A DNA stretch of 64,000 nucleotides from Leisingera sp. ANG-M1 (GCF_000813745.1 NZ_JWLC01000025.1:313610-377609), one strand, 5' to 3'; numbered from the stretch's first letter, positions 9,125 to 19,415 are shown. Numbers and translations: made by a program. Notes: generated by a model from the sequence alone, not told the origin.

Positions 9125-9901
9125 ATGGAATATAAGGAAATCCTGTCCTCGCTGCAGGACGGGCTGGCAGTCATCACCCTGAACCGCGAGGCACGCAAGA
9201 ACGCGCTGAACAGCCGCATGCGGGCGGAAATTACCCATGCCATGCAGCTCGCAGCTGCTGAAGCCAGGGCGGTGGTTCTGACTGGTGCGGGGGATGCCTT
9301 TTGCTCGGGGCAGGATCTGAGCGATGCCTCCAGTGCCGGAAGCCTGGACCTTGAGCGCACGCTGCGGGACGAATATCTGCCAATGCTGCAGGCGATCTAT
9401 GACTGCCCCGTCCCTGTGCTGGCAGCCGTCAATGGCGCTGCGGCCGGGGCCGGGGCCAATCTTGCGCTGGCGGCGGATGTGGTGATCGCCTCGGAAAGCG
9501 CCTTTTTCATGCAGGCCTTCACCAAGATCGGATTGATGCCCGACGCCGGAGGCACATGGTTCCTGCCGCGCCAGATAGGATTGGCCAAGGCCATGGGGGC
9601 GGCATTGTTTGCAGACCGCATCAGTGCTCAGCAAGCCAGCGACTGGGGCATGATCTGGGAAGCCGTGCCGGACAGCGAATTTGACAGCCATTGGCGTGCG
9701 CGTGCAGCGTATTTGGCCCAAGGCCCCAGCAAAGCCTTTGCCGCAACCAAATCAGCGTTGCGGGAAAGTTTTGGCCGCGATCTGGCTGAGCAGCTCTCGG
9801 TCGAGGCGCATTTGCAAGGCCAATGCGGTAAGACCCGGGATTTTCTGGAAGGCGTTACCGCATTCATGGAAAAGCGCCCCGCGAAGTTCGAAGGGCGCTG
9901 A
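9125..9901 (+). CDS. Enoyl-CoA hydratase/isomerase family protein (PaaG-like)
   Basis: This is a crotonase-fold enzyme acting on an acyl-CoA thioester. It has 258 residues. The family landmarks are CSGQDL (60-65), the oxyanion-hole region VNGAAAGAG (102-110), and IGLMPDAGGTW (135-145) with an aspartate at 140. An aspartate there, rather than the second catalytic glutamate, resembles the phenylacetate-pathway isomerase PaaG, so isomerase activity is more likely than plain hydration. No paa genes are in the window, so the pathway is not established. It lies 103 bases after ccmH in the same direction and faces the RTX gene across a shared hairpin at 9918-9953. Confidence 0.85.
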   Translation: MEYKEILSSLQDGLAVITLNREARKNALNSRMRAEITHAMQLAAAEARAVVLTGAGDAFCSGQDLSDASSAGSLDLERTLRDEYLPMLQAIYDCPVPVLAAVNGAAAGAGANLALAADVVIASESAFFMQAFTKIGLMPDAGGTWFLPRQIGLAKAMGAALFADRISAQQASDWGMIWEAVPDSEFDSHWRARAAYLAQGPSKAFAATKSALRESFGRDLAEQLSVEAHLQGQCGKTRDFLEGVTAFMEKRPAKFEGR

Positions 9902-9917
9902 GCTACGGCCGCAGACA

Positions 9918-9953
9918 CCGGAACAAGGACCCGAGGCCGGTGCCTTGTTCCGG
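9918..9953. terminator. Convergent hairpin between the crotonase and RTX genes
   Basis: An 11-bp perfect inverted repeat CCGGAACAAGG / CCTTGTTCCGG has a 14-base GC-rich loop. It sits between the ends of two converging genes, five bases before the RTX stop codon. There is no strong T tract on either side, so terminator function is inferred from position and stem. Confidence 0.45.
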
Positions 9954-9957
9954 CTGC

Positions 9958-10788
9958 TTATAGAATGCTGAGCACCGGGTCTGAAAGGCTGCTGCGGTCC
10001 ACGATTCTGATATCGTTCAACGACACCAGCCCGCCTGCGCCTTCGATCCGGGCAACCAAATGCCCATCGGCATAAAGAAGGGCATCTTCCGGGTCACCGA
10101 ATGCATCCAGGGTTTCTTCCAGGCTCAGCTCCGGCGCGTTTCCCTGGCCGTCGTGAGAATAGACTATGGCATCCTCAAACCTGCTGTAATCGGTGAGCAC
10201 AACAGGCTCATCACCGGCCACGATCCAATCACCGACGCCCAATGTGTCCTCTCCTTCACCAAGAGACACAACATCTCCGTCGCCGGCGAGAACCAAGTCA
10301 TCTCCCTCTCCGCCCCGGATCCTGTCGGCATCGCTGTCAGTGTCGGTATCCGGCCGGTACAAATCCTCGATACTGCTGGGATCGGAAATCGTGCCGTTAA
10401 ACACGCCCTTTGCAAAAGCGGCGATTTCTTCGCCATCCAACGCGCTTGTCGCGACGATCGTGTCGTCACCAAGGTTGCCCTCCAGCGTGTCGGACCCTTC
10501 ATGATCCAGCACATAGTCGTCGCCTTCGCCGCCGCGCAGAAAGTCGTCCCCGGCGCCGCCTGAGACGAAGTCGTTGTCTTCCTCTCCGAACAGCCGGTCA
10601 TTACCGCCGCGGCCTTCGATCAGGTCTTCGCCGTCCCCGGCGAAGATCTCATCGTCGCCTTCCGTTCCGGTGAGAATATCGTCGCCATCGGTCGGTTCAC
10701 CGCTGGTGGAGCTGCTGTCATCGTCATCCAGAAAAAGGGCTGCCAGACCGATAGTCAGGCCGATACCCAGAAATATCAAACCGTTCAT
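9958..10788 (-). CDS. Membrane-anchored RTX-repeat calcium-binding protein
   Basis: A 276-residue acidic protein. It starts with a hydrophobic helix (about residues 3-18, LIFLGIGLTIGLAALFL) followed by a run of aspartates and serines. RTX-type nonapeptide repeats of the GGxGxDxUx pattern then fill about residues 32-105 (GGNDRLFG, GGAGDDFLRG, GGEGDDYVL), with another group around 170-200. Such repeats bind Ca2+ as a beta-roll outside the cytoplasm. An upstream in-frame ATG would give 20 more basic residues, but ATG 10788 places the hydrophobic segment at the N-terminus and has GGAA just upstream, so it is preferred. No type I secretion genes are adjacent, and it is short for a secreted RTX protein. 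Its role is unknown. Confidence 0.7.
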   Translation of the reverse strand: MNGLIFLGIGLTIGLAALFLDDDDSSSTSGEPTDGDDILTGTEGDDEIFAGDGEDLIEGRGGNDRLFGEEDNDFVSGGAGDDFLRGGEGDDYVLDHEGSDTLEGNLGDDTIVATSALDGEEIAAFAKGVFNGTISDPSSIEDLYRPDTDTDSDADRIRGGEGDDLVLAGDGDVVSLGEGEDTLGVGDWIVAGDEPVVLTDYSRFEDAIVYSHDGQGNAPELSLEETLDAFGDPEDALLYADGHLVARIEGAGGLVSLNDIRIVDRSSLSDPVLSIL

Positions 10789-10860
10789 TTGCAAGTTCCG
10801 TGTTTTCCGCAGGCCACGTCTTCCGGGCCTTCCGGATTTTGAAGTCAATTCAGGATATGA

Positions 10861-10875
10861 TTAATTCGCCTCTAA
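10861..10875. promoter_or_regulatory. CtrA-like motif upstream of the RTX gene (one mismatch)
   Basis: TTAA (10861-10864), seven bases, then CTAA (10872-10875) is one base off the CtrA consensus TTAA-N7-TTAA. It lies 73 bases upstream of the RTX start codon, in an AT-richer patch. A chance match is quite possible. Confidence 0.25.
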
Positions 10876-11005
10876 GTTTACGTCAAATTTCCAATACAAT
10901 CACACTGAAAATAAACACGTGCGGGAGACAGAACCTTTAGGTTCGCCAGGTTGTTTCTTGGACTGAAACAGTGTCTCAAAGCTGACTGCGCAAGCAGCGG
11001 CGAAA

Positions 11006-11037
11006 TAAAAAACACCCCGCGGTTGCGGGGTGTTTTG
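11006..11037 (-). terminator. Intrinsic terminator of gltA
   Basis: On the minus strand AACACCCCGC-AACC-GCGGGGTGTT is followed by a run of T and A. It is a 10-bp stem directly downstream of the gltA stop codon at 11055. Confidence 0.85.
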
Positions 11038-11054
11038 AAAGAGAGCGACTTGTA

Positions 11055-12350
11055 TCAGCGCTTCTCGATATCGGTGTAGTCGCGCATGGTCTCGCCCAGG
11101 TACAGCTGGCGCGGACGGCCGATCTTGTTCTGGGGATCGGCGATCATCTCTTTCCACTGCGAGATCCAGCCGACGGTGCGCGACAGTGCAAAGATCGGGG
11201 TGAACATCGAAGTCGGGAAGCCCATCGCCTCGAGGATGATGCCCGAGTAGAAGTCGACATTCGGGAACAGCTTCTTCTCGATGAAGTAGGGATCGTTCAG
11301 CGCGGTCTGTTCAAGCTCCTTGGCGACCTGCAGGAGCGGGTTGTCTTCAACACCCAGCAGCTCCAGCACCTCATCCGCGGATTGCTTCAGAACCTTGGCG
11401 CGCGGGTCGGTGTTTTTGTACACGCGGTGGCCAAAGCCCATCAGGCGGAACGGGTCGTTCTTGTCTTTGGCGCGGGCAATGAACTCCGGAATGCGGTCCA
11501 CGGAACCGATTTCCTTGAGCATTTCCAGGCATGCCTGGTTGGCGCCGCCGTGAGCAGGGCCCCAAAGGCAGGCGATGCCGGCAGCGATACAGGCAAACGG
11601 GTTGGCGCTGGAAGAAGAGGCCAGACGCACAGTCGAGGTCGAGGCGTTCTGCTCGTGATCTGCGTGCAGGATGAAAATCCGGTCCATCGCGCGGCTCAGG
11701 ATCGGGTTCACATGGTATTCTTCGGAGGGAACCGAGAAGCACATGTGCAGGAAGTTCGCCGCGTAATCGAGATCGTTCTTCGGATACACGAAGGGCTGGC
11801 CGATCGAGTATTTATAGGCCATCGCGGCGATGGTCGGCAGCTTGGCGATCAGGCGGACAGCCGCAACTTCGCGCTGCCACGGGTCGGTCACGTCCAGCGA
11901 GTCGTGGTAGAAGGCCGACATCGCGCCAACCACGCCCACCAGGGTCGCCATCGGGTGCGCGTCGCGGCGGAAGCCGCGGAAGAAGTTGTGCATCTGCTCA
12001 TGCACCATGGTGTGACGAGTCACACGGGTCTCGAAGTCTTCCAGCTGCGCCGCGGTCGGCAGTTCACCGTACAGCAGCAGGTAGCAAACCTCGAGGTAAT
12101 GGGATTTCGACGCCAGCTGGTCGATCGGGTAGCCGCGGTGCAGCAGTTCGCCCTTGCCGCCATCAATATAGGTGATGGTGCTGTCGCAGCTGGCGGTGGA
12201 GGTGAACCCCGGGTCATAGGTAAACACACCTGCCTGCGCATAGAGCTTGCGGATGTCGAGAACATCGGGCCCGGCCGTTGGCGAGAAAATGGGCAGCTCG
12301 TAAGTTTCGCCATTAAGGCTGAGCGTGGCAGATTTCTGTGTCTCGGTCAT
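11055..12350 (-). CDS. gltA: Citrate synthase
   Basis: This enzyme condenses acetyl-CoA with oxaloacetate to form citrate, the entry step of the TCA cycle. It has 431 residues, the length of the hexameric type II enzyme of Gram-negative bacteria. Active-site segments are visible: [10 protein letters not shown] with the first catalytic histidine, [13 protein letters not shown] with the second, and PNVDFYSG with the catalytic aspartate. The minus-strand start at 12350 follows GGAAGGGAC. The 127-base gap to gltX contains a GC hairpin (CCTGCGCG-GATT-CGCGCAGG, 12413-12432) without a T tract. The gene ends in a strong terminator. Confidence 0.97.
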   Translation of the reverse strand: MTETQKSATLSLNGETYELPIFSPTAGPDVLDIRKLYAQAGVFTYDPGFTSTASCDSTITYIDGGKGELLHRGYPIDQLASKSHYLEVCYLLLYGELPTAAQLEDFETRVTRHTMVHEQMHNFFRGFRRDAHPMATLVGVVGAMSAFYHDSLDVTDPWQREVAAVRLIAKLPTIAAMAYKYSIGQPFVYPKNDLDYAANFLHMCFSVPSEEYHVNPILSRAMDRIFILHADHEQNASTSTVRLASSSSANPFACIAAGIACLWGPAHGGANQACLEMLKEIGSVDRIPEFIARAKDKNDPFRLMGFGHRVYKNTDPRAKVLKQSADEVLELLGVEDNPLLQVAKELEQTALNDPYFIEKKLFPNVDFYSGIILEAMGFPTSMFTPIFALSRTVGWISQWKEMIADPQNKIGRPRQLYLGETMRDYTDIEKR

Positions 12351-12477
12351 GGATGTCCCTTCCTGTTACAGGCACGAAAGCTGCCGCTCGGGGCCTCTTC
12401 ATGCGGGCAGCACCTGCGCGGATTCGCGCAGGAGTTGTCGTATCAAAACAGGCTTACCCGGGAGTTAACAACCGGTT

Positions 12478-13878
12478 TCAGCCTGTCGCGTCTGCGAGCC
12501 GGGCCAGGGTTTCCTCGCGGCCCAGAATCAGCATCATGTCGAACACCGAAGGCGTTACTGCCCGGCCCGCGAGCACGGCCCGCAAAGGACCTGCCAGCTT
12601 GCCGAACTTGGTACCATGGGCTTCCGCAAACTCGTTCAGAAGCGCCTCCAGATCGTCACGGACCCAGCTAGCATTTTGCAGCTGCGGCGTCAATTCACTC
12701 AGTATACCATCGGATACAGATGAAAGCGCCTTTTCTGCCTTCGCATCCCGCTCAATTGGCCGTGAAGCAAGGATAAAATGCGCTTTTTCAAGCAGTTCAG
12801 GGAAGGTGCGCGCCCGGTCCTTGAGGCAATACATCGCAGCTTCCAGCCCCTGTGACTGCGCGTCAGTCAAAGCGGGCTCGCCGGCGGCAGCCAGATAGCC
12901 GGTGATTTCATGCCGCAACGCAGCGTCGTCGCTAACAGCAATATGCTGGCCGCATAGGTTTTCCAGCTTTTTGGTGTCGAAACGGGCCGGGCTTTTGCCG
13001 ATGCCGTCAAAGTTGAACCACTCCTGAGCCTGCGCGTCCGTAAAAAATTCGTCATCCCCGTGCGACCAGCCGAGGCGGGCCAGGTAGTTGCGCATCCCAG
13101 CCGCCGGATAACCCATCGCCTGGTATTCCTGAGCGCCCAAAGCACCGTGGCGTTTGCTGAGTTTTTTACCGTCAGGGCCATGAATCAGCGGGATATGGGC
13201 CCAGACCGGCACTTCCCAGCCCATCGCCTCATAAATCATCATCTGGCGGGCGGCGTTATTCAGATGGTCGTCGCCGCGGATCACATGGGTGACCCCCATG
13301 TCGTGATCATCCACCACAACCGCCAGCATGTAGACCGGGGTGCCGTCTGAGCGCAGCAGGATCATGTCGTCGAGCTGCTCGTTCTTGATGGTCACATCGC
13401 CCTGGACCTGATCCTTGATAACGGTAACGCCGCTCTGCGGCGCCTTGATACGGATCACATAGGGGGCATCCGGGTGGCTGGCCTCATCCGCATCGCGCCA
13501 GGGCGAACGGTAGAGCGTGGATTTGCCTTCGGCCTTGGCCTGCTCGCGGAAGGCAGCGATTTCGTCCTGGGAGGCAAAACATTTGTAGGCCTTGCCCTCG
13601 GCCAGCAATTGCTTCGCAACTTCGGCATGCCGCTCTGCGCCTTCAAACTGGCTGATCACATCGCCGTCGTGATCCAGGCCGAGCCATTCCATGCCTTGCA
13701 GGATGGCTGCAGTTGCCTCGGGGGTGGAACGTTCCCGGTCGGTGTCTTCGATCCGCAGCAGGAACTTACCGCCGCGGCCGCGGGCGTAGAGCCAGTTGAA
13801 CAGCGCAGTGCGGGCGCCGCCGATGTGCAGAAAGCCGGTGGGAGAGGGCGCGAAGCGGGTGACAACCGGTTGGGTCAT
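12478..13878 (-). CDS. gltX: Glutamyl-tRNA synthetase
   Basis: Class I aminoacyl-tRNA synthetase that charges tRNA-Glu. It has 466 residues. The HIGH-type motif is FLHIGGART (residues 16-24) and the KMSKS-type motif is KKLSKRHGA (238-246). The stop is followed by gltA in the same direction after 127 bases. The start is divergent from comEC with about 79 bases between the two start codons. Many alphaproteobacteria carry two GltX paralogues, one of which can serve in tRNA-Gln mischarging; only one is present in this window, so discriminating or non-discriminating activity cannot be told. Confidence 0.96.
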   Translation of the reverse strand: MTQPVVTRFAPSPTGFLHIGGARTALFNWLYARGRGGKFLLRIEDTDRERSTPEATAAILQGMEWLGLDHDGDVISQFEGAERHAEVAKQLLAEGKAYKCFASQDEIAAFREQAKAEGKSTLYRSPWRDADEASHPDAPYVIRIKAPQSGVTVIKDQVQGDVTIKNEQLDDMILLRSDGTPVYMLAVVVDDHDMGVTHVIRGDDHLNNAARQMMIYEAMGWEVPVWAHIPLIHGPDGKKLSKRHGALGAQEYQAMGYPAAGMRNYLARLGWSHGDDEFFTDAQAQEWFNFDGIGKSPARFDTKKLENLCGQHIAVSDDAALRHEITGYLAAAGEPALTDAQSQGLEAAMYCLKDRARTFPELLEKAHFILASRPIERDAKAEKALSSVSDGILSELTPQLQNASWVRDDLEALLNEFAEAHGTKFGKLAGPLRAVLAGRAVTPSVFDMMLILGREETLARLADATG

Positions 13879-13957
13879 GAGCGGGATTTACCTTTTGGAA
13901 ACCATCTGAGGCTTAGTGTTTCCGCCTGTCTACCGGGCCAGAAGGCGGGGGGCAAGC

Positions 13958-16030
13958 ATGCGGCTGAGAGCTGCCATCTACGACATACTGCAGATGCAGC
14001 GGGGATATCTGTTTCCCTGGGCGCCGGTCTTTCTGGGAACGGGAATTGGCTGCTATTTTAGTTTGATGTCCGAACCCGTGCCGGCAGTTTTTGCGGTTCT
14101 GGCTGCGGCCTCTGCGGTCTTTGCATTTTTTGCTTCACGGCAGCGTCCGCTGGCATTTCTGCTCTGGGCACCTGCCCTGGTAGCCGCGGGGCTTTGCCTG
14201 GCCGGTGCACGGACTCATTGGGCTGCCGCTCCTGTTTTGGATTTCCGGTATTACGGCCCGGTTGAAGGGCGGGTGGTCTCGGTGGACCGTTCGCCAACAG
14301 ACGCGCTGCGGCTGACTTTGGACCAGGTCCGGCTTGACCGGGTTTCGCCAGCTAAAACGCCCGTGCGGGTCCGGATCTCTATAAGAGGGCAGGAACGGGT
14401 ACCGCCGCCCGGCGCAAGGATCATGACAACAGCGCATTTGCTGCCGCCGCAAGGTCCTGCAGAACCAGGCGGCTTTGACTTCAGCCGTCACGCCTGGTTC
14501 AAGCGGCTAGGAGCATTGGGATACACCAGAGCACCCGTTTTGCTGGCGGAGGAGCCTGGAAGCGGTGTCCCTGTTGAGCGGTACCGGCGCGCCTTGGCCC
14601 AATATCTGCAGCAGAAGATTTCCGGCGATACCGGCGGGTTCGCCGCTGCGATCACTGCTGGGGACCGCAGCGGCGTGGAAGAACAGACGCTGATTGCCCT
14701 GAGGCAAAGCAATCTTGCCCACCTGCTGGCCATTTCCGGACTGCATATGGGGCTGCTCACCGGCTTTGTGTTCGGGGCGGTCCGGTTGTTGTTTTGCCTA
14801 ATGCCGCCGCTGGCGCTGCGCTGGCCCGTCAAAAAGCTTGCCGCGCTTGCCGCGCTGACAGCCGGCGCCGGTTACTTGCTGTTGTCGGGGGGCAATGTTG
14901 CAACCGAGCGCGCGTTTATCATGGTTTCGGTGATGCTGGGGGCTGTTCTTTTGAACCGGCGTGCAATCACTTTGCGAGCGGTGGCGGCAGCTGCGCTGAT
15001 CGTTCTGCTGCGCCGCCCGGAAAGCCTTCTCAGCCCAGGATTCCAAATGAGCTTTGCGGCCACGGCGGCGCTGGTTGCGGTGTTTGCCGCCCTGCGCAAC
15101 TCCGAGACAGGCCTTGGTCCCCGCTGGTTCCGGCCTGTGATGGCGCTGGTGATCTCATCAGCAGTGGCAGGCGCCGCGACGGCTCCGTTTGCGGCAGCTC
15201 ATTTCAATTCGGTGCCCCATTACGGCCTTGCCGCTAATCTGTTGGCAGTTCCTGTGATGGGCTCCGTTGTCATACCGGCCGCGGTGCTGTCTTTGTGCCT
15301 GACCCCCTTCGGGTTGGAGCAAGCCGGGCTGACTGTCATGCGCTGGGGGCTGGACTGGATTCTGTGGGTGGCCCGAACCGTGTCCGGTTTTGACGGAGCA
15401 GTAACCAAAGTAGCCGCGCCCGGCGGATGGGTGCTGCCGCTGCTTGCTGCCGGGTTTCTGGTTCTGGTCATCTGGCGCGGGCGCTTGCGAGTGGCCGGAG
15501 CCCTTCCGATTGCTGCGGCTCTTTGGCTGTGGGCCGGTGCCGAACGGCCTGCGGTCCTGATTGCGGAATCCGGCGGGCTGATCGGCGCGCTGGCGCCGGA
15601 GGGCCGGGCCCTGTCGCGCGCCAAAGGGCAGGGCTTTACCGCCGAGATTTGGCTGGAAAACGATGGCGATGTAGCAACCCAGCCGGAAGCGGCGTCCCGC
15701 TGGCAGTCAAAATATTCTGGACTGCCGGCGTGGGAAGGCGCCGGAATCCGTCTTGTTCACGCGCCGGGCCAGCGCAAGGTCTCTGAAGTGAATGCCTGCA
15801 GCAAAGAAGAGATTCTTGTGACCACGGTGGAAGCTTCTGCACCGCCGGGATGTTTCATTCTGACGCCGGCGCTGCTGCGGCAGACTGGAAGCATAGCTAT
15901 CAGTGAATCCGGTGAGGTCTTGACCGCCCGCGGTGTGTCGGGACGGCGGCCCTGGAACAGCTGGCAGCCTGAAACTGCCGGAGCTGCGACACTTCAGGAG
16001 CTGTTACAGCGCGCCGCCAAGTCTCAGTAA
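13958..16030 (+). CDS. ComEC/Rec2 family competence membrane protein
   Basis: This polytopic inner-membrane protein would form the channel that takes single-stranded DNA into the cytoplasm during transformation. It has about 690 residues. N-terminal helices are followed by a DUF4131-type periplasmic region, then the ComEC competence domain with the motif [13 protein letters not shown] at about residue 255. The C-terminal ~150 residues are soluble and lack the HXHXDH metallo-beta-lactamase motif found in longer ComEC proteins. An in-frame GTG at 13916 would add 14 residues, but ATG 13958 follows a strong purine-rich ribosome-binding site (AAGGCGGGGGG). The last seven bases overlap the end of lexA, tail to tail. 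Confidence 0.85.
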   Translation: MRLRAAIYDILQMQRGYLFPWAPVFLGTGIGCYFSLMSEPVPAVFAVLAAASAVFAFFASRQRPLAFLLWAPALVAAGLCLAGARTHWAAAPVLDFRYYGPVEGRVVSVDRSPTDALRLTLDQVRLDRVSPAKTPVRVRISIRGQERVPPPGARIMTTAHLLPPQGPAEPGGFDFSRHAWFKRLGALGYTRAPVLLAEEPGSGVPVERYRRALAQYLQQKISGDTGGFAAAITAGDRSGVEEQTLIALRQSNLAHLLAISGLHMGLLTGFVFGAVRLLFCLMPPLALRWPVKKLAALAALTAGAGYLLLSGGNVATERAFIMVSVMLGAVLLNRRAITLRAVAAAALIVLLRRPESLLSPGFQMSFAATAALVAVFAALRNSETGLGPRWFRPVMALVISSAVAGAATAPFAAAHFNSVPHYGLAANLLAVPVMGSVVIPAAVLSLCLTPFGLEQAGLTVMRWGLDWILWVARTVSGFDGAVTKVAAPGGWVLPLLAAGFLVLVIWRGRLRVAGALPIAAALWLWAGAERPAVLIAESGGLIGALAPEGRALSRAKGQGFTAEIWLENDGDVATQPEAASRWQSKYSGLPAWEGAGIRLVHAPGQRKVSEVNACSKEEILVTTVEASAPPGCFILTPALLRQTGSIAISESGEVLTARGVSGRRPWNSWQPETAGAATLQELLQRAAKSQ

Positions 16031-16737
16031 GTCCGGATCAACCCAACCAGGCGCCCCTGGACCTGAACCTGATCCTCCGGGAAGTGGCGCGTCTCATAGG
16101 CTGGATTCGCCGCTTCCAGCGCGATCATGCCGCCCTGGCGGAAATACCGCTTCAAAGTGGCTTCGTGGCCTTCGACAAGAGCCACCACAATATCGCCGTT
16201 ATCAGCGGCGCCTGTTTCCCGGATCACGACAATGTCTCCGTCGTTGATACCGGCTTCAATCATTGAGTCGCCTTTAACCTCAAGCGCGAAATGCTGGCCG
16301 TTGGGTGCAATCATACCTCCCGGCACTGCGACCTGATGAGACACCTGGCTGATCGCCTCGATTGGCACACCGGCAGCAATGCGGCCCATAACCGGCAGTT
16401 CCACGGCAGCCTGGCGCATCGGGTCCGCCGAAACGGGCGCCGGGCCGGTGGAGGGAGACATGCCCTGATTGCCGTCGACCACCTTTGGTGAGAATCCCTG
16501 CGGCTCAGGCAGGCCTCCCAGGCTTTCAGGCAGCTTGATGATTTCGATGGCACGCGCGCGGTGCGGCAACCGCCGGATAAAGCCCCGCTCCTCCAGCGCA
16601 GTGATCAAACGGTGGATCCCTGACTTGGAGCGCAGGTCAAGTTCAACCTTCATTTCGTCAAAACTTGGCGGAACGCCATCGCTCTGCAGGCGTTTGTGAA
16701 TGAATCCCAGCAATTGAAGTTGCTTTTTCGTGAGCAT
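16024..16737 (-). CDS. lexA: LexA repressor
   Basis: SOS repressor with autoproteolysis stimulated by RecA filaments. It has 237 residues, longer than the ~200 of E. coli, with a linker between the two domains, as in other alphaproteobacteria. The winged helix-turn-helix is at about 22-60 ([20 protein letters not shown]). The cleavage site is Ala122-Gly123 in GRIAAGVP. The catalytic serine is Ser158 (KGDSM) and the lysine is Lys196 (ATLKRYF). The minus-strand start at 16737 follows GGAGGGAG. Its promoter carries a GTTC-N7-GTTC operator (16776-16790), so autoregulation is expected. It lies 189 bases downstream of moeA and has its own promoter. Confidence 0.96.
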   Translation of the reverse strand: MLTKKQLQLLGFIHKRLQSDGVPPSFDEMKVELDLRSKSGIHRLITALEERGFIRRLPHRARAIEIIKLPESLGGLPEPQGFSPKVVDGNQGMSPSTGPAPVSADPMRQAAVELPVMGRIAAGVPIEAISQVSHQVAVPGGMIAPNGQHFALEVKGDSMIEAGINDGDIVVIRETGAADNGDIVVALVEGHEATLKRYFRQGGMIALEAANPAYETRHFPEDQVQVQGRLVGLIRTY

Positions 16738-16775
16738 CGCCGCTCCCTCCGCGCCTCAGGTCTATGTTTTCTTTT

Positions 16776-16804
16776 GTTCTACGCATGTTCACGTTTTGTG
16801 TCAA
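16776..16804 (-). promoter_or_regulatory. lexA promoter with overlapping LexA box
   Basis: On the minus strand, TTGACA (16804-16799), a 17-base spacer and TAGAAC (16781-16776) form a sigma-70-type promoter. The direct repeat GTTC-TACGCAT-GTTC (plus strand, 16776-16790) is an exact alphaproteobacterial LexA box. It covers the -10 element and part of the spacer, which is ideal for repression. The predicted 5' leader is about 30 bases. Confidence 0.82.
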
Positions 16805-16926
16805 CATGGCGGAAAAAATCGATCAAAAGAACACGAAATGGAATGGCTGCAAATCCGTTTGCCACGCAACCGGTTCTTAGACTTGAACGCCTCCAGGACG
16901 GGCATTTTCGCAAAGTGTAACGGCCG

Positions 16927-18099
16927 TCAGAGACGAATGTATTGCACTTCTTCACCGGACTTGCGGGCGCCATCGCTGGGAGGACGGATCAAAAGCGCAT
17001 TGGCGTCACTCAGCACCGTCAAAAGCGAGCTGTCCTGGTTTGGAAAGGCCCGGATCGACCCGTCTTCGACCCGGGCGCGCATGTAGTGCTCCCGGGGTCC
17101 GTTTGAGCTCAGGTCTTCGCTCAGAATGGCGGTCTTACGGCTTTGGTCTCCGGCCGGAAGACCCAGCATGCTTTGGATCATCGGAGCCAGGAAAATCCGG
17201 CCGCAAACCATCGCGGACACGGGGTTGCCCGGCAGCCCGGCCATAGCAGCGCCGTTCAGCCGGCCGGCCATCAGCGGCTTGCCCGGGCGCATGGCAACCT
17301 TGTAGAAACTCCGCTCCATGCCCAGATCCCCGGCAACCTTGCCGACAAGGTCATGATCGCCCACCGACGCGCCGCCGATCGTCACGATGAGATCGGCTCC
17401 CTCGGCCAGTTCGAAAGCCATGCTCAAGGAGCTTTCGGTGTCGCGCGCAATCGGCAGGATCCGGGCGCGAGCACCAAGTTCCTCCAGCATCGCCTTGAGA
17501 CCAAAGGTGTTTGAGGCGATGATCTGGTCCGGGCCAGGTGTGCCGCCAGGCATTACAAGCTCATCGCCCGTGGAGATAAGGGCAATCTGCGGGCGGCGGG
17601 TCACAGGCACGGCGGGGATATTCATTGCCGCCATCAGCGCCACATCTGCCGCGGTCAGGAACTTGGGAGCCGTAATCGTCTGCCCGTCGAGAAAGTCGCC
17701 GCCGCGGGGGCGGATGTTGCTGTTGCTGCCAGGATCGTCCGTGATCGTGATGAGGTCGCCCGAGCGGGTGACATCCTCTTGAATGACAACAAAGCTTGCG
17801 CCCTCCGGCACCGGAGCGCCGGTGAAGATCCGAACTGCTTGGCCTGCACCGATCCGGCCTTTGTACCCGTGGCCTGCGGCAGCTTCTCCGATCACTTTGA
17901 ACATGGCGTGCAGCTCAACTTCGGCGGCATTCACGGCATAGCCATCCATGGCCGAAGCAGAGAACGGCGGCTGGTCCCGGCGCGCCTGAACATCGCGGGC
18001 GAGAACACGGCCAGCGGCCTCGGCCAGCGGAACCTCTTCACTATCCAGCTGCCTGACCAGTGCCAGAAGGTGTTTGCGGGCTTCGCTGACTGAGATCAT
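16927..18099 (-). CDS. moeA: Molybdopterin molybdenumtransferase MoeA
   Basis: MoeA inserts molybdate into adenylylated molybdopterin to make the molybdenum cofactor. It has 390 residues. The N-terminal SVSEAR segment is followed by PPFSASAMDGYAV (about 43-55), typical of MoeA/gephyrin. The MoaB/Mog-like domain has TIGGASVGDHD with the conserved GGxSxGD motif, and a C-terminal MoeA domain follows. It begins immediately after moaC with no bases between the moaC stop and the moeA ATG on the minus strand, so the two are cotranscribed. Confidence 0.95.
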   Translation of the reverse strand: MISVSEARKHLLALVRQLDSEEVPLAEAAGRVLARDVQARRDQPPFSASAMDGYAVNAAEVELHAMFKVIGEAAAGHGYKGRIGAGQAVRIFTGAPVPEGASFVVIQEDVTRSGDLITITDDPGSNSNIRPRGGDFLDGQTITAPKFLTAADVALMAAMNIPAVPVTRRPQIALISTGDELVMPGGTPGPDQIIASNTFGLKAMLEELGARARILPIARDTESSLSMAFELAEGADLIVTIGGASVGDHDLVGKVAGDLGMERSFYKVAMRPGKPLMAGRLNGAAMAGLPGNPVSAMVCGRIFLAPMIQSMLGLPAGDQSRKTAILSEDLSSNGPREHYMRARVEDGSIRAFPNQDSSLLTVLSDANALLIRPPSDGARKSGEEVQYIRL

Positions 18100-18570
18100 T
18101 TATGCCTCGTACCGGCCTGATTTACCGCCATCTTTCAGCGTTACCCGAATGCCGCCGATCTGCATTTCCTTGTCCACGGCCTTGGCCATGTCATAGACGG
18201 TCAGCGCAGCAGTGGAGACGGCCGTCAGCGCCTCCATTTCAACTCCGGTCTGGCCGGTGGTCTTGACAGTTGCTTCGATCCGCACGCCGGGCAGGTCTGG
18301 GTCCAGCGTCAGCTCAACTGCCACCTTTGTAACCGGAAGCGGGTGGCAGAGGGGGATCAGCTCGGGCGTTTTCTTGGCGCCCATAATACCGGCCAGGCGG
18401 GCAACTGATAGGACATCGCCCTTCTTCGCCCGGCCTTCCGAGATGATGCTGAAAGTCTCCTGAGCCATGGTGATATGGCCCTCGGCAGTGGCGATGCGGG
18501 AGGTCACGGCTTTGTCCGAGACGTCGACCATATGGGCATCGCCCTTGGTGTCGAAATGGGTGAGGCTCAT
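18100..18570 (-). CDS. moaC: Cyclic pyranopterin monophosphate synthase MoaC
   Basis: With MoaA, MoaC converts GTP to cyclic pyranopterin monophosphate, the first step of molybdenum cofactor synthesis. It has 156 residues, the typical length. The N-terminus [18 protein letters not shown] is the family signature, and [11 protein letters not shown] near residue 75 and the [11 protein letters not shown] segment are conserved active-site regions. The gene follows trpC by 16 bases and abuts moeA, so the molybdenum cofactor genes form the distal end of the trp operon. Confidence 0.96.
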   Translation of the reverse strand: MSLTHFDTKGDAHMVDVSDKAVTSRIATAEGHITMAQETFSIISEGRAKKGDVLSVARLAGIMGAKKTPELIPLCHPLPVTKVAVELTLDPDLPGVRIEATVKTTGQTGVEMEALTAVSTAALTVYDMAKAVDKEMQIGGIRVTLKDGGKSGRYEA

Positions 18571-18586
18571 GACCTAACTCCTTGAA

Positions 18587-19399
18587 TTACATCGCGCTTG
18601 GCATCAACGGGTTGGCCAGCAATGTGCGGGTTGCAGCGGCTACGTCGTCCTGGCGCATCAGGCTTTCGCCGATCAGGAATGTGCGGGCGCCATAGCGGGC
18701 CATGTCGCTCAGATCCCCGGGCGTGAACAGACCGCTTTCGCAAACGATGGTCCGGTCGGCAGGCACCATGCGGGACAGCTCGCGGGTGGTGTCCAGCGTG
18801 GTCTCGAAGGTTTTGAGGTTTCGGTTGTTGATGCCCATCAGCGGCGATTTCAGGGCGCAGGCGCGCTCCAGTTCTTCGGCGTCGTGCACCTCCAGCAGAA
18901 CGTCCATGCCCCATTCGAACGCACTGGCTTCCAGCTCCTGTGCCTGCGTATCGGTAACCGACGCAAGGATAATCAGGATGCAGTCAGCGCCCAGGGCACG
19001 GGCTTCGGCAACCTGGTAGGTGTCATACATGAAGTCCTTGCGCAGCGCGGGCAGGGAACACGCCTCGCGTGCCTGAGTGAGGAACGCCTTTGCCCCTTGG
19101 AAGCTGGGGGTGTCTGTGAGCACCGACAGGCAGGTGGCGCCGCCGGCCTCATAAGCCTTGGCCAGTTCCGCAGGTTCGAAGTCCGGGCGGATCAAGCCTT
19201 TGGAGGGACTGGCTTTCTTGATCTCGGCAATCAGCCCGTAACCGTCGCGATTGGCCTGCATCAGGCTCTCGGCAAAACCGCGCACCGGCGAGGCCTCGCG
19301 TGCCTCTGCCTCGACAGCCTCCAGCGGTTTGGCGGCCTTGTCTGCGGCCACTTCCTCAAGCTTGTAGGCCTTGATCTTGTCGAGCACGTTTTGGGTCAT
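18587..19399 (-). CDS. trpC: Indole-3-glycerol phosphate synthase
   Basis: This enzyme closes the ring of carboxyphenylaminodeoxyribulose phosphate to indole glycerol phosphate in tryptophan synthesis. It has 270 residues as a stand-alone TIM barrel with no TrpF fusion. Conserved segments are [12 protein letters not shown] (about 57-68) with the catalytic lysine region, [19 protein letters not shown], and [10 protein letters not shown] (about 192-201). It is separated from ung upstream by 16 bases and from moaC by 16 bases. Elsewhere trpD and trpC are usually direct neighbours; here ung intervenes. Confidence 0.96.
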   Translation of the reverse strand: MTQNVLDKIKAYKLEEVAADKAAKPLEAVEAEAREASPVRGFAESLMQANRDGYGLIAEIKKASPSKGLIRPDFEPAELAKAYEAGGATCLSVLTDTPSFQGAKAFLTQAREACSLPALRKDFMYDTYQVAEARALGADCILIILASVTDTQAQELEASAFEWGMDVLLEVHDAEELERACALKSPLMGINNRNLKTFETTLDTTRELSRMVPADRTIVCESGLFTPGDLSDMARYGARTFLIGESLMRQDDVAAATRTLLANPLMPSAM

Positions 19400-19415
19400 G
19401 CCAGTGTGCCTCCGT

